Shown here: positions 26,243-36,108 of the stretch, one piece after another
Layout: each line of letters begins with the position of its first letter
Numbering within the stretch: position 1 is the first letter of the stretch
NCBI GenBank assembly: GCA_016938175.1
Contig: JAFGVE010000024.1
Span: 62,001 to 126,000 of the forward strand
DNA: 64,000 nt
Direction: 5' to 3'
DNA from: Campylobacterales bacterium
GTDB taxonomy: Bacteria; Campylobacterota; Campylobacteria; Campylobacterales; Sulfurimonadaceae
Translations under genes and position numbers: made by a program
The notes under the pieces: model-generated
What the model was told of the DNA's origin: nothing
The model's database searches: none
The model's input: only the letters and a program-made list of their open reading frames with translations

Positions 26243-26986
26243 ATGAAATTATTCATTTTAATGTTTTTCGTTTTTGAGTCGCTTTTTGGCATTGTTTCGG
26301 TAAAACCGATGGAAATAGGAGAACAAAAAGGTACACATGGAAATGTAGGGCTCTCTTTTGAAACAAAAAGAGGAAATACAATAAGAGATAACTATAAAGC
26401 TTCAGCAAAACTCTCTTACGATCATGGAGAAGATTATCTCTCATGGGCAGAGATTTCGGGTGAGTATGGTGCAACAGCATATAATGAAGACACAAATAAA
26501 CTCTATGCACATCTACGTTATATACGTGCTATTACAAAAGAGAGTGTTAGAGGGGAAGCCTTCTTTCAAATTCAAGAGGACAAATTTCGTTTAATTCAAA
26601 ATAGAACACTCTTGGGCGGTGGTGGACGTTTTAAAATTTTTGAGTTATTTAAAGATGCAAAAGGGTATTTCGGTCTTGGTGGTTTTTATGAGTATATGGC
26701 TTATAGTGACTCGAGTCCAGTTGAAAATAATTTTCGTGTAAACAGCTATTTTACCTATACGATGAAGTTTAACACTACATCCAATTTTACATACTCGTTT
26801 TTAGTACAACCAAAAATTGATGATTTTAGTGACTATGTGGATTCTCATAGAATCTCCTTAGAGATTATGGTCTATAAAGAGCTCTATTTGAATTTTCAAC
26901 TCACCTATGAAAACGATACAAAACCTGTACCAAACGTAGAAAACTACGACTTCTCACAAACAACGGCTTTTGTATATAAGTTTTAA
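26243..26986 (+). CDS. DUF481 (YdiY-like) outer membrane beta-barrel protein
   Basis: The 247-residue product has a signal peptide and then alternating strands ending in a terminal aromatic residue (FVYKF), the usual BAM signal for outer membrane barrels. Patterns such as GNVGLSFETKRGNT near the start and RTLLGGGGRFKIF in the middle match DUF481 proteins, described as salt-induced outer membrane proteins. No enzyme motif is visible. It is the last gene of the mgtE operon. The family call rests on overall pattern. Confidence 0.75.
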   Translation: MKLFILMFFVFESLFGIVSVKPMEIGEQKGTHGNVGLSFETKRGNTIRDNYKASAKLSYDHGEDYLSWAEISGEYGATAYNEDTNKLYAHLRYIRAITKESVRGEAFFQIQEDKFRLIQNRTLLGGGGRFKIFELFKDAKGYFGLGGFYEYMAYSDSSPVENNFRVNSYFTYTMKFNTTSNFTYSFLVQPKIDDFSDYVDSHRISLEIMVYKELYLNFQLTYENDTKPVPNVENYDFSQTTAFVYKF

Positions 26987-26991
26987 AAATT

Positions 26992-27789
26992 TTACTGCAT
27001 TTTATTCTTTTTCATCAGTGCAAGCTCCTCGCTTGCAGTAAAAACAATCTCTTTATCTATAGTGTAGTCGAGGTTTCTGTTTTTCCCTTCATAGTCTATT
27101 TGTGAAAGTATAAGTTTCATAGTCTCAACTCTGGCTCTATGTTTATCATCTGAACGTATAACGTTCCAAGGTGCCAAGTCGTGACTTGTCTGTTTAAGCA
27201 TCTGGTATTTTACATCTGTAAACTGTCCCCACATGCTTTGAGCCTGAAGGTCTATTTCACTTAGTTTCCATTGTCTAAGAGGGTCTGTACGTCTCTGTTC
27301 AAAGCGTAAGGATTGTTTATCTTTAGTAACACTAAAGTAGAGTTTCAAGACAGTTGTTCCCTCTTCAATAATTGCTTGCTCAAAAGGAACAACGTATTTC
27401 ATAAAGAGTTCATACTCTTTTTGTGTACAAAAACCAAAAACAGGCTCTACCATTGCACGGTTATACCAGCTTCTATCGAAGAGAATAACTTTTCCTGCAT
27501 CTGGAAGGTGCTTAACATAGCGTTGAAAGTACCACTGTGTTTTCTCTTCTTGTGTTGGCTTTCCAAGAGCTATAATCTTGTAATGTTTTGGATTCATGTA
27601 CCTACTGACACTTCCAATTACACTCCCTTTGCCGGCTGCATCGCGTCCTTCAAAAAGTACGACAAGTTTTAGTTGGTGTTTTTCTATATGTTGCTGTAGT
27701 TTAACAAGTTCCGCTTGGTAAGGTTCAAGAAGAAGCGTCTCTTCATAAGAGAGTAGGGCTTCTTCTTCTTGTGCTGGCGTTAATGGCAT
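26992..27789 (-). CDS. ppk2: Polyphosphate kinase 2 (second copy)
   Basis: The 265-residue protein has the same core as the 15997-16941 product: Walker A GRDAAGKG (48-55), EKTQWYFQRY, Walker B LFDRSWYNR and RRTDPLRQWKLSEID. It lacks the charged N-terminal extension of the other copy and differs throughout the rest, so this is an old paralogue rather than a recent duplication. It may use a different nucleotide. It is convergent with the DUF481 gene (five bases apart) and follows a BFD-like gene by 13 bases on the same strand. Confidence 0.93.
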   Translation of the reverse strand: MPLTPAQEEEALLSYEETLLLEPYQAELVKLQQHIEKHQLKLVVLFEGRDAAGKGSVIGSVSRYMNPKHYKIIALGKPTQEEKTQWYFQRYVKHLPDAGKVILFDRSWYNRAMVEPVFGFCTQKEYELFMKYVVPFEQAIIEEGTTVLKLYFSVTKDKQSLRFEQRRTDPLRQWKLSEIDLQAQSMWGQFTDVKYQMLKQTSHDLAPWNVIRSDDKHRARVETMKLILSQIDYEGKNRNLDYTIDKEIVFTASEELALMKKNKMQ

Positions 27790-27802
27790 CTGTATGCTCC
27801 TT

Positions 27803-28018
27803 TTAACTCTTTTTTGCTAAAGATAGAGCTAGAGGAAGATTTAAACCATCATTGTTATAACCTTCATCATGACAAGATTCACATTTGTCACCGACAGGAC
27901 AGACACTATTTTCTAAGAGTTCTTGCATTGTCATAATGTTGTTTTCTTTAATGTGTTTTATAAGTTCTTCAAATGTTACCGAGTTACAAATACATACTTC
28001 TGTTTTTAAATCTATCAT
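27803..28018 (-). CDS. BFD-like [2Fe-2S] small protein
   Basis: The 71-residue protein has four cysteines spaced CxC-x34-CxxC (C9, C11, C46, C49), the pattern of bacterioferritin-associated ferredoxin (BFD-like) [2Fe-2S] domains. A helical segment lies between the pairs and there is an extra C40. BFD releases iron from bacterioferritin; similar domains occur in nitrite reductases and NifU. No bacterioferritin gene is near, so its partner is unknown. It sits upstream of the second PPK2 gene. Confidence 0.75.
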   Translation of the reverse strand: MIDLKTEVCICNSVTFEELIKHIKENNIMTMQELLENSVCPVGDKCESCHDEGYNNDGLNLPLALSLAKKS

Positions 28019-28199
28019 AGCTTTTTCCTTTACTTGTATGAAATAGTATCATTTTGGGAATTAGTCCTGTTTGGGGAGCTTTTTTCTTTTATTTTGTGCC
28101 ATTTTAAGCAAAAATAGATTAATTCTATTTGAACTGATTTTACATCTATTTATCTAATCAGTGTAGAATATTTGAAATACCACACAAAGTGAATTCTCA

Positions 28200-29957
28200 A
28201 TGAAAAAAATTCTCATACTTCTGAGCACTGTGCTCTTATATGTAGCAACCGCGGCAGACTTTCTTATGCCTGATGAAGCCTTTAAACCTTATGCAAAAGT
28301 AAATGATGAAGGACAGATACAAGTTGGTGTAACAATAGCCGATGACATCTATCTTTATGAAGATAAGATGCATGTTAAGCTTATAAATCCAAATGATGTA
28401 TCTATTCAAAATATTGAAAAGCCAAAAAGTGTTGAACACCATGATGAGCAGGTTTATTTAGAGTCTCCTGAATTTCTTGTAACACTAGCAGCACAAGAGA
28501 AACTCTCTGGAATGGTTGATGTAAGTATAGTTGTAGAGTATCAGGGATGCTCTGAGCAAGGACTTTGTTACGAACCTTCAGAAAAAGAGTTTACACTCAG
28601 TGTTGATGCCTCTCAGTTTGAAATAGCCTCAGCTTCGAGTCCACAAACACAAGCAGAAGTAACTTCAAGTAGTGACGATATGTCGGAGACTGATGCAATA
28701 GCTAATACTATTAAATCCTCAAGTACGCTCATCATCATTTTAACTTTCTTTGGTTTTGGTTTGCTCCTTTCACTAACACCGTGTGTTTTCCCTATGATTC
28801 CTATTATTTCAGGTGTAATTATTTCGCAAGGAGAAGGTTTAACAACCAAAAAAGCTTTTGCTCTTTCTGTTGTGTATGTACTAGCAATGGCTATAGCCTA
28901 TACAATCGCAGGTGTCTTGGCAGGTCTTTTTGGCTCAAATCTACAAGCTGCATTACAAACTCCATGGGTTATTTACTCTTTTTCAGCGGTTTTTGTGGCG
29001 CTTGCAATGAGTATGTTTGGATTTTATGAGTTAAAAGTTCCAGATTCTATAGTTGCAAAAGTAAGTAAAAACTCTAGCCGTAGTGGTTTTGTAGGTGTTG
29101 CTATTATGGGATTCTTATCTGCACTGATAGTAGGACCATGTGTTGCTGCACCACTTGCAGGTGCTTTGGTTTATATAGGTCAAACAGGAGATGCTCTTCT
29201 TGGTGGAGCGGCTCTGTTTAGTATGAGTATAGGAATGGGTATTCCTCTCATTATCGTTGGAGTAAGTGCAGGACGCTTTATGCCAAAACCGGGTGAGTGG
29301 ATGACTATGGTTACTGCTATCTTTGGTATTATGATGCTTGGTGTTGCTATTTGGATGCTTGAGAAAGTTGTATCTTCATCGACTATAATGTTGTTATATG
29401 CACTTCTTGGAATTGCTACTGCACTCTATCTTGGTGCATTTAAATCTGAAGGACATATATTTAAACGTTTTGTGGCTGTAAGTACATTTATTTACTCAAC
29501 AGCGCTTCTTATAGGGTATTTAGCAGGTTCTTCTAGTATGACTAAACCTTTGTCCTTTTTACAAGGAAGTTCTGTTGGTGTGCTTGCGCAAGCGCAGTCT
29601 CATGAGTTAGCATTTGAAACAGTTACTTCTATAGACGAGTTGGATGTTCTTTTAGAGAAAAACAAAGGGAAAAAAATCATGCTCGATTTTGCAGCAGATT
29701 GGTGTACAGCATGTAAGGAGCTTGAAGAGATTACTTTCTCAGATGCAACTGTACAGGCAAAACTTGCAGATTATGTACTTATTCGTGCTGATGTAACGAA
29801 AAATACAGATAAAGAGAAAGCATTGAGTAAAAAATATGGTGTATTTGGTCCTCCTGCATTGATATTTTTTGATAAAGAGCTTCAAGTTATGAAATCTAAA
29901 ACGGTTGTTGGTTTTATGGAACCACAACCATTTGTAGAACATTTAAATTCACTGTAG
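28200..29957 (+). CDS. dsbD: Thiol:disulfide interchange protein DsbD
   Basis: DsbD carries electrons from cytoplasmic thioredoxin across the inner membrane to periplasmic thiol proteins. The 585-residue protein has a signal peptide, an N-terminal DsbD-alpha domain with a Cys pair (C117, C123 in GCSEQGLCY), and an eight-helix domain with LTPCVFPMIP and VGPCVAAP. The C-terminal thioredoxin domain has WCTACK (C502, C505). All three redox pairs are present. Its output would keep apocytochrome CxxCH cysteines reduced for the CcsBA synthase encoded at 54-57 kb. A secreted thioredoxin gene follows eight bases later. Confidence 0.96.
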   Translation: MKKILILLSTVLLYVATAADFLMPDEAFKPYAKVNDEGQIQVGVTIADDIYLYEDKMHVKLINPNDVSIQNIEKPKSVEHHDEQVYLESPEFLVTLAAQEKLSGMVDVSIVVEYQGCSEQGLCYEPSEKEFTLSVDASQFEIASASSPQTQAEVTSSSDDMSETDAIANTIKSSSTLIIILTFFGFGLLLSLTPCVFPMIPIISGVIISQGEGLTTKKAFALSVVYVLAMAIAYTIAGVLAGLFGSNLQAALQTPWVIYSFSAVFVALAMSMFGFYELKVPDSIVAKVSKNSSRSGFVGVAIMGFLSALIVGPCVAAPLAGALVYIGQTGDALLGGAALFSMSIGMGIPLIIVGVSAGRFMPKPGEWMTMVTAIFGIMMLGVAIWMLEKVVSSSTIMLLYALLGIATALYLGAFKSEGHIFKRFVAVSTFIYSTALLIGYLAGSSSMTKPLSFLQGSSVGVLAQAQSHELAFETVTSIDELDVLLEKNKGKKIMLDFAADWCTACKELEEITFSDATVQAKLADYVLIRADVTKNTDKEKALSKKYGVFGPPALIFFDKELQVMKSKTVVGFMEPQPFVEHLNSL

Positions 29958-29965
29958 GAGACTGA

Positions 29966-30358
29966 ATGAAAAAACTCTTTTTATCTTTTTTACTCTTTGT
30001 AGGCATGCTCTATGGAGATGTCAAATTTACAGATATGTTTGATGCTTACGATGAGGCTAAAGCACAAAAGAAACTTGTTCTAGTAATGCTCTCACAGGAA
30101 GGTTGTTCTGGATGTGAGTATATGAAAAATGTTGTCTTTCATAACAAAGATGTTAGTAAGTATTTAGAAGAGAAGTACATAACAGTCCATTTAGATATTT
30201 ATCAAGAGCCTGTTCCAGAAGAGCTTGAACACTTTGCTACACCTACGTTTTATTTTCTTGATGAAGATGAAAACATTTTGAAAAGACTAAATGGCGGTGA
30301 AAATGCAAAGGACTTTTTAAACACTTTAAAAAGTGTTGAAGAAGCATATAAAAAATAG
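29966..30358 (+). CDS. Periplasmic thioredoxin-like protein (SoxW/DUF255-like)
   Basis: The 130-residue product has a signal peptide (to about 17) and a thioredoxin fold with the active-site motif GCSGCEYM (C47, C50) and the cis-Pro region FATPTFYFLDED. It lies eight bases after dsbD and is probably a periplasmic reductase fed by DsbD. The sequence resembles SoxW-type thioredoxins, but no sox genes are in the window. Its client, perhaps cytochrome c precursors, is inference. Confidence 0.88.
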   Translation: MKKLFLSFLLFVGMLYGDVKFTDMFDAYDEAKAQKKLVLVMLSQEGCSGCEYMKNVVFHNKDVSKYLEEKYITVHLDIYQEPVPEELEHFATPTFYFLDEDENILKRLNGGENAKDFLNTLKSVEEAYKK

Positions 30359-30363
30359 TAGCT

Positions 30364-31407
30364 TTACTCTTTAATGAGTTGGGCTACCCTTTGTGCACTA
30401 CCGTGTTTTAAGTACTCTCGTAAAAGTTTTGAGTTCCCTAAAAACTTCTCTCTGTTATAACTCTCATAGGCTTGTTGCAAATTTTCTACTGTTACTGTGT
30501 CTTGCAGGTATTCAGGGTGTAAAATACCTTTTCCCATCTTCTCAAACATTATATTTGCCAGTCCCACATGAGAGAGTTTAACGAGTCTGCTTCCTATAAA
30601 ATAGTCCAAACTTTTAGCAATATAATTGAGTACAAAAGGAGTACCGATAAGTGCCGCTTCAAGTGTTGCCGTGCCACTACAAATAAAAGCAAAATCAGAC
30701 TTATAAAGCGTTTTATGAGGTGTATGTGAAATTTCAAAAGCACTGGTATCACCATACAACTCTTTTACTTCTTTATCTGAAAAATGCGGAGGAATAATAA
30801 GTGTAGCTTTACAGGCCAACTTTGTTACAAGCTCTTTGTAGATAGGCATGAGTTTTGTTATCTCTACTCTTCTGCTTCCTGGCATAAAGGCTATGTGTTT
30901 TATTTCTTGTGAAAGAGATATTTTAAACTCTTTTATCTGGTCGAGAAGAGGATGCCCCACATATTCAATATTTGCCTCTTTTGGATAGTAGGAAGCTTCA
31001 AAAGGAAGTATTGAAGCAAGTGTATCTATTGTTTTTGTCAGTACTCCAATACGCTTTTTTTTCCAAGCCCAAGCTTGTGGCAAAATGTAGTAAAGTATCT
31101 CTTTCTCAGGATATGCTTTTTTTATCTTTTTAGCAAGTGGAAGATTAAAGCCAGAAGAGTCAATAAGTAAAATTTTATCGGCATCTTTTGCAAGAGCAAG
31201 CATCTCTCTGGATAGCTTGAGGAAAAAAGGAAGTTTTTTAATTGCATCTACAATTCCCATAATTGCTAAAGAGCGCATATCTATAAGAGGGTTTCCCAAC
31301 TCTTTATTGAAAATTCCCATGAATTCAACACCATCTCCGAGATGTTCTTTAACACTTTGCAGATGTATGTTTGCGGAGTGTTCAAGTGCACTAACTAAAA
31401 GTTTCAT
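30364..31407 (-). CDS. lpxB: Lipid-A-disaccharide synthase
   Basis: LpxB joins UDP-2,3-diacylglucosamine and lipid X to form the lipid A disaccharide at the inner membrane. The 347-residue GT-B glycosyltransferase starts MKLLVSALEHSANIHL. It has YYILPQAWAWKKKRI and YVGHPLLDQI, and the nucleotide-binding FMPGSRRVEI. FICSGTATLEAALIGTPFVLNY completes the family set. It is slightly shorter than the E. coli enzyme (382). Its start overlaps the stop of a small cytochrome c gene by four bases (ATGA). Confidence 0.95.
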   Translation of the reverse strand: MKLLVSALEHSANIHLQSVKEHLGDGVEFMGIFNKELGNPLIDMRSLAIMGIVDAIKKLPFFLKLSREMLALAKDADKILLIDSSGFNLPLAKKIKKAYPEKEILYYILPQAWAWKKKRIGVLTKTIDTLASILPFEASYYPKEANIEYVGHPLLDQIKEFKISLSQEIKHIAFMPGSRRVEITKLMPIYKELVTKLACKATLIIPPHFSDKEVKELYGDTSAFEISHTPHKTLYKSDFAFICSGTATLEAALIGTPFVLNYIAKSLDYFIGSRLVKLSHVGLANIMFEKMGKGILHPEYLQDTVTVENLQQAYESYNREKFLGNSKLLREYLKHGSAQRVAQLIKE

Positions 31408-31766
31408 GAGCCACCATCTCCATGTACTTGATAACTGTCGTCATAACGCTCTCGCTGCATCTCTTCTACATAGTCTGTAAAATACGTTGTGAGATTATCA
31501 ATATCTTCATCACTAAGACCTATAGCAAAATCTATCATCATCTCTTGTTGTTGCGTATCGGCTTTTTTTTCTCGAAAGTATTTGAGTTTATAGCTTAGGT
31601 ATCCTTTTGCACGGTTGGCAAGTCTAGGATACATATGCATACCCTCTAGTTTATGTCCGTGACAGGCATAACAAGCTTTTGAAACATAAAGCTCTTTTCC
31701 TTTTTCATAAGAACTTTGCGCACTTAAGAGTGTTAATGTAGAAAATATTAAAACAATAAAACGCAA
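31404..31766 (-). CDS. Small monoheme c-type cytochrome
   Basis: The 120-residue product has a signal peptide (RFIVLIFSTLTLLSA) and one heme site, ACYACHG (C32, C35, H36), followed by a class I-like fold; M50 or M52 (MHMYP) could be the distal ligand. The frame is open far upstream, across the divergent dihydroorotase-like gene. The TTG at 31766 has AAGG about seven bases upstream and places the start exactly at the signal peptide. An ATG start is not available there. It would be a periplasmic electron carrier. Confidence 0.82.
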   Translation of the reverse strand: MRFIVLIFSTLTLLSAQSSYEKGKELYVSKACYACHGHKLEGMHMYPRLANRAKGYLSYKLKYFREKKADTQQQEMMIDFAIGLSDEDIDNLTTYFTDYVEEMQRERYDDSYQVHGDGGS

Positions 31767-31784
31767 TTCTAAGCCTTCATAAAT

Positions 31785-31790
31785 TATAAT
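31785..31790 (+). promoter_or_regulatory. Probable -10 element of the dihydroorotase-like gene
   Basis: TATAAT lies 29 bases upstream of the ATG at 31819, within the 52-base divergent gap shared with the cytochrome c gene. No convincing -35 element was found. AAGGTGG serves as ribosome-binding site. Confidence 0.4.
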
Positions 31791-31818
31791 ACAGCCATTA
31801 TATCCAAGGTGGTCTGAA

Positions 31819-33012
31819 ATGCTAATAGCAAATGTAAAAATATGTGATGTAGATGGCGAGAGAGCAGGTGATGTTCGCATTGAGAACGGGAAGATTGTAG
31901 AAATTGGTACGGGATTGAGCGATACAGAGGTTCTTGATGCAAAGGGTGCCTGTCTGCTTCCTTCGTTAGTAGATACAAACATACGTGTACAAGACTCTGT
32001 TTTAAATGCTAAAAATATTAAAGCTCTTTGGAATGAAGCACTTCTTGGTGGTGTAGGACATATAGTACTCAATGCAGATACAAATCCTGCAATCGACAAT
32101 GCAGTAGTACTAGAGTTTGCACAAAATGGTATAAGCTCTCTTAAGGGGGCTAAAGTTGATTTAATGTTGAATGCCCTAAAAGATGACTTAACACTTTCAG
32201 ACATAGCTATACTCTTAAAACGTGGAGCTGTTGCACCTTATATGAGTACCATCGCGAAAAATGATGTCGCTATAAAAGTGGCAGAATATGTGAAGATGTA
32301 TGGTATAACACTCTACTGTAAGCCTGAAGATAATTCTCTAATTAGCTCTGGTGTTATGCTTGATGGTGATGTGAGCTCTAAACTTGGTATTGCAGGTATT
32401 TCGTATTTGAGTGAGGTACTTCATGTATCTCGTATGATAGAAATAGCACGTCATTTTCAGATTAAAATTCTTTTTAAATCTATTGCATCACCACGCTCTG
32501 TTGAGCTTATAAACAAAGCAAAAAAAGAGGGTGTAGGGGTAAGTTGTGAAGTTTCTATCCATCATCTTGTAAACTCAGATGAGGCTTGTGAAGGTTTTAA
32601 TACAGTTGCAAAACTCGATCCACCACTTTCATGTTATGAAGACATGCAAGAGCTTCAAAAAATGCTACAAGAGGGAAAAATTGACCTTTTGACAACGTTA
32701 CATCAGCCATCATCTCCAGTGAATAAAGAAGTTGCTTTTTATGATGCTGCATATGGATGTAGTGCATTAAACGTAGCCCTACCGCTTTACTATACAAAAT
32801 TGGTAAAAAGCGGACTCATTTCAATGAGTGAGCTTCTTCGACTTACTGTTCAAAACAGTGCAAAAAGTATGGGAAAAACAGCAGGAAAAATAGCAGTTGG
32901 CGAAGATGCGAAACTTGTTTTATTTGACATGGAAGGGATAACAGAGGTAAATGATGCACTCTCTCTTTACAACAAAGAAAACTTGAGTGGAAAAGTAGTA
33001 AAAACTTTTTAA
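31819..33012 (+). CDS. Dihydroorotase-like protein lacking metal ligands (PyrC'/PyrX type)
   Basis: The 397-residue protein has the amidohydrolase/dihydroorotase layout: N-terminal strand domain, barrel, and the end GKIAVGEDAKLVLFD. The metal site is gone. The usual DxHxH motif reads DTNIR (residues 52-56), with N54 and R56 in place of the histidines. The later Asp-His motif region reads TTLHQPSSP. Inactive dihydroorotase homologues (PyrC', PyrX) are known to hold aspartate transcarbamoylase complexes together in several bacteria. A structural role with PyrB is therefore likely, but pyrB is not in the window. Confidence 0.85.
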   Translation: MLIANVKICDVDGERAGDVRIENGKIVEIGTGLSDTEVLDAKGACLLPSLVDTNIRVQDSVLNAKNIKALWNEALLGGVGHIVLNADTNPAIDNAVVLEFAQNGISSLKGAKVDLMLNALKDDLTLSDIAILLKRGAVAPYMSTIAKNDVAIKVAEYVKMYGITLYCKPEDNSLISSGVMLDGDVSSKLGIAGISYLSEVLHVSRMIEIARHFQIKILFKSIASPRSVELINKAKKEGVGVSCEVSIHHLVNSDEACEGFNTVAKLDPPLSCYEDMQELQKMLQEGKIDLLTTLHQPSSPVNKEVAFYDAAYGCSALNVALPLYYTKLVKSGLISMSELLRLTVQNSAKSMGKTAGKIAVGEDAKLVLFDMEGITEVNDALSLYNKENLSGKVVKTF

Positions 33013-34769
33013 ATTAAAATTTCTCGAGCGGGTTCGCTGAAGTAAAAGCCTTGTGAATAATCTATTCCAAGGTTAGCGACAATTTGTTGAACTTCTTTTG
33101 AGTGAACAAACTCCGCAACAATTTGAATCTGCATATTTTGAGCAAAACTGACTATCGCTTTTGTTATTTCATAACTTTTTTTATCTTTGTCAATGTTTTT
33201 AATATAACGTGCGTCTATTTTGATTATATCTACATCAAGCTCTAAGACTCTTTCAAAGTTTGAGTACTCTGCACCAAAGTCATCTATAGATATTTTAAAA
33301 CCTTTACGTTTAAGCTCTTTAAGTTGTTCAATATTGTCATTTTTCCCAGTAGCGCTAATACCTTCAAGAATCTCTAAATTAACACGATATGGTTCAATGG
33401 AATATTTTTTAGACATTTTTAGCAGGTATTCAAGGAGATACTGGTTATTTAAATCTTCTTCTGTTATGTTAATGGAGAAGTCACAACCATTTTGAGACAT
33501 ATAAGCAAAGCTCTTCTCTATCATTATCTCTGTAAGACGTGGCAGAAGTCCTGAAAGACGTGCAACGTGGAGTAAATCCATTGGAGGAATTACTTTTCCA
33601 TCTTTTGTTACAACACGCATGAGTGCTTCATATTTTGTAATTTTATGCGCAAAGTTATCGTAAATGCCTTGAAAATGCGGGACAATGAGGTCTTGCTCAA
33701 AAGCTTCGTGTAACTGGCTGTTAATGGCTATAAACTCAGCTCTTCTGTTTGAGTCATCAATTTTTGCATCATACATATAGAGTCTGTTCTTTCCACGCTC
33801 TTTTGCTTTTTTAACTGAAAGTGCCGCATGTTTGAGAAGATCATGGTTTGCATAAACGCCACCGTAGTTAAAAGATATTTTGAGAGTAATATTTTGTATA
33901 TTAAGCGTAATTGTGGAGAAATGTTTTTGTATCTGTTCTACTTGTTTTTGAATGTCTATCTCTTTAGCAAAAAGAAGAGCAAATTGGTCGGAGTTAATTC
34001 TGTAGATATTGGCAAGTGGAACTATAGTTTCTAACTCTTTTGCTATAAGTAGAAGTACTTCGTCTCCAACTTTAAAACCGTAAGCGGAGTTAATGTAACT
34101 AAAGTTATTGACATCTAAAAATATAAGTGTGTTGTAAAAACTTTTTTTAATCTCTTTTTGCAGTGAGGTTTTGTTCTTTAATCCAGTAAGTGTGTCGTTA
34201 AGAGCCATTTTCTCATTTTTTAAAACGAGAGTGACTAAAGCCGCACATACCTCGAGTAACTTTTTATGAAATTCGTCAGGAGAGCGGTGTTCAAATGAAG
34301 AGAGTGCAAAAGAGCCTATAGTTTCTTGATGTTCATTATGGACTGGCATAGACCAACAAGAGCAGAGATTAAAAGCTTTTGCTTTTTCGAAAAAGTCTCT
34401 TCCTCTTTCATCTTCTAGGGCATTTATAATGTACTGAGGTTCTCCCTTGTATACAGCATTTCCACACGAACCTGCATAAGGTCCTGGAACTATTCCATTG
34501 AGAGTTTCAATGGCTTCTTGAGATATACTTGGAGCAGCTTTGACATTTAGGTGACTTCTTGTAATGTCATAGAGCATTAAAGAAGCAACAGAGTTTGGAA
34601 GTAGAGCTTCTGCCATACTACAAAGCCTGTTTAATATACTCTGCGTGTCATTTTCATAAGCAGTAAGTGAGAGAAGCTCTTGTTGTAGAGCTAATATATG
34701 GTTATACTGTTCAGGAGTAATCGCAACCGTGTTTATCTTTTCACTTATATCTAGGTTACACTCTACCAT
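33009..34769 (-). CDS. GAF-GGDEF-EAL protein, likely c-di-GMP phosphodiesterase
   Basis: The 586-residue protein has an N-terminal GAF domain (about 25-180, with PYAGSCGNAVY), a GGDEF domain whose signature is degenerate (NSDQF, 259-263), and an EAL domain from about 365. The EAL domain keeps YEALMR (380-383), the Asn in NITEEDL, LEILEG, the DDFGAEYS loop, KIDARYI and VAEF, so it should hydrolyse cyclic di-GMP. The GGDEF part is probably regulatory. No membrane helix is seen. It converges on the dihydroorotase-like gene, with a four-base overlap. Confidence 0.9.
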   Translation of the reverse strand: MVECNLDISEKINTVAITPEQYNHILALQQELLSLTAYENDTQSILNRLCSMAEALLPNSVASLMLYDITRSHLNVKAAPSISQEAIETLNGIVPGPYAGSCGNAVYKGEPQYIINALEDERGRDFFEKAKAFNLCSCWSMPVHNEHQETIGSFALSSFEHRSPDEFHKKLLEVCAALVTLVLKNEKMALNDTLTGLKNKTSLQKEIKKSFYNTLIFLDVNNFSYINSAYGFKVGDEVLLLIAKELETIVPLANIYRINSDQFALLFAKEIDIQKQVEQIQKHFSTITLNIQNITLKISFNYGGVYANHDLLKHAALSVKKAKERGKNRLYMYDAKIDDSNRRAEFIAINSQLHEAFEQDLIVPHFQGIYDNFAHKITKYEALMRVVTKDGKVIPPMDLLHVARLSGLLPRLTEIMIEKSFAYMSQNGCDFSINITEEDLNNQYLLEYLLKMSKKYSIEPYRVNLEILEGISATGKNDNIEQLKELKRKGFKISIDDFGAEYSNFERVLELDVDIIKIDARYIKNIDKDKKSYEITKAIVSFAQNMQIQIVAEFVHSKEVQQIVANLGIDYSQGFYFSEPAREILI

Positions 34770-34845
34770 AACGTTTCAACCTTCATCACTTTTTCTTATA
34801 AAGCTATTTTAACATAATATTACAAAAAAGTGATAAAGAGAATGC

Positions 34846-35976
<1,131 letters not shown>

Positions 35977-36108
35977 CTAAGGTTTATAACTTTTTTGGAA
36001 TTATAGCATCATTAGGAGTAGGGAATTTTTGAATAGGTATTTTTGTATTTAGTTTGTATCAAGATATAGAATATATAATGCTTTTAAAATAAGCTTTGAG
36101 GGAGATAG

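Noticed and set aside
28019..28199. Riboswitch or leader RNA in the 181-base gap before dsbD
   Set aside because: The gap is AT-rich with no convincing conserved stem-loop set; nothing beyond a promoter region can be supported.
31767..32204. Long N-terminal extension of the cytochrome c reading frame on the minus strand
   Set aside because: It lies antisense to the dihydroorotase-like gene, has no homologous look, and would bury the signal peptide; TTG 31766 has a ribosome-binding site.
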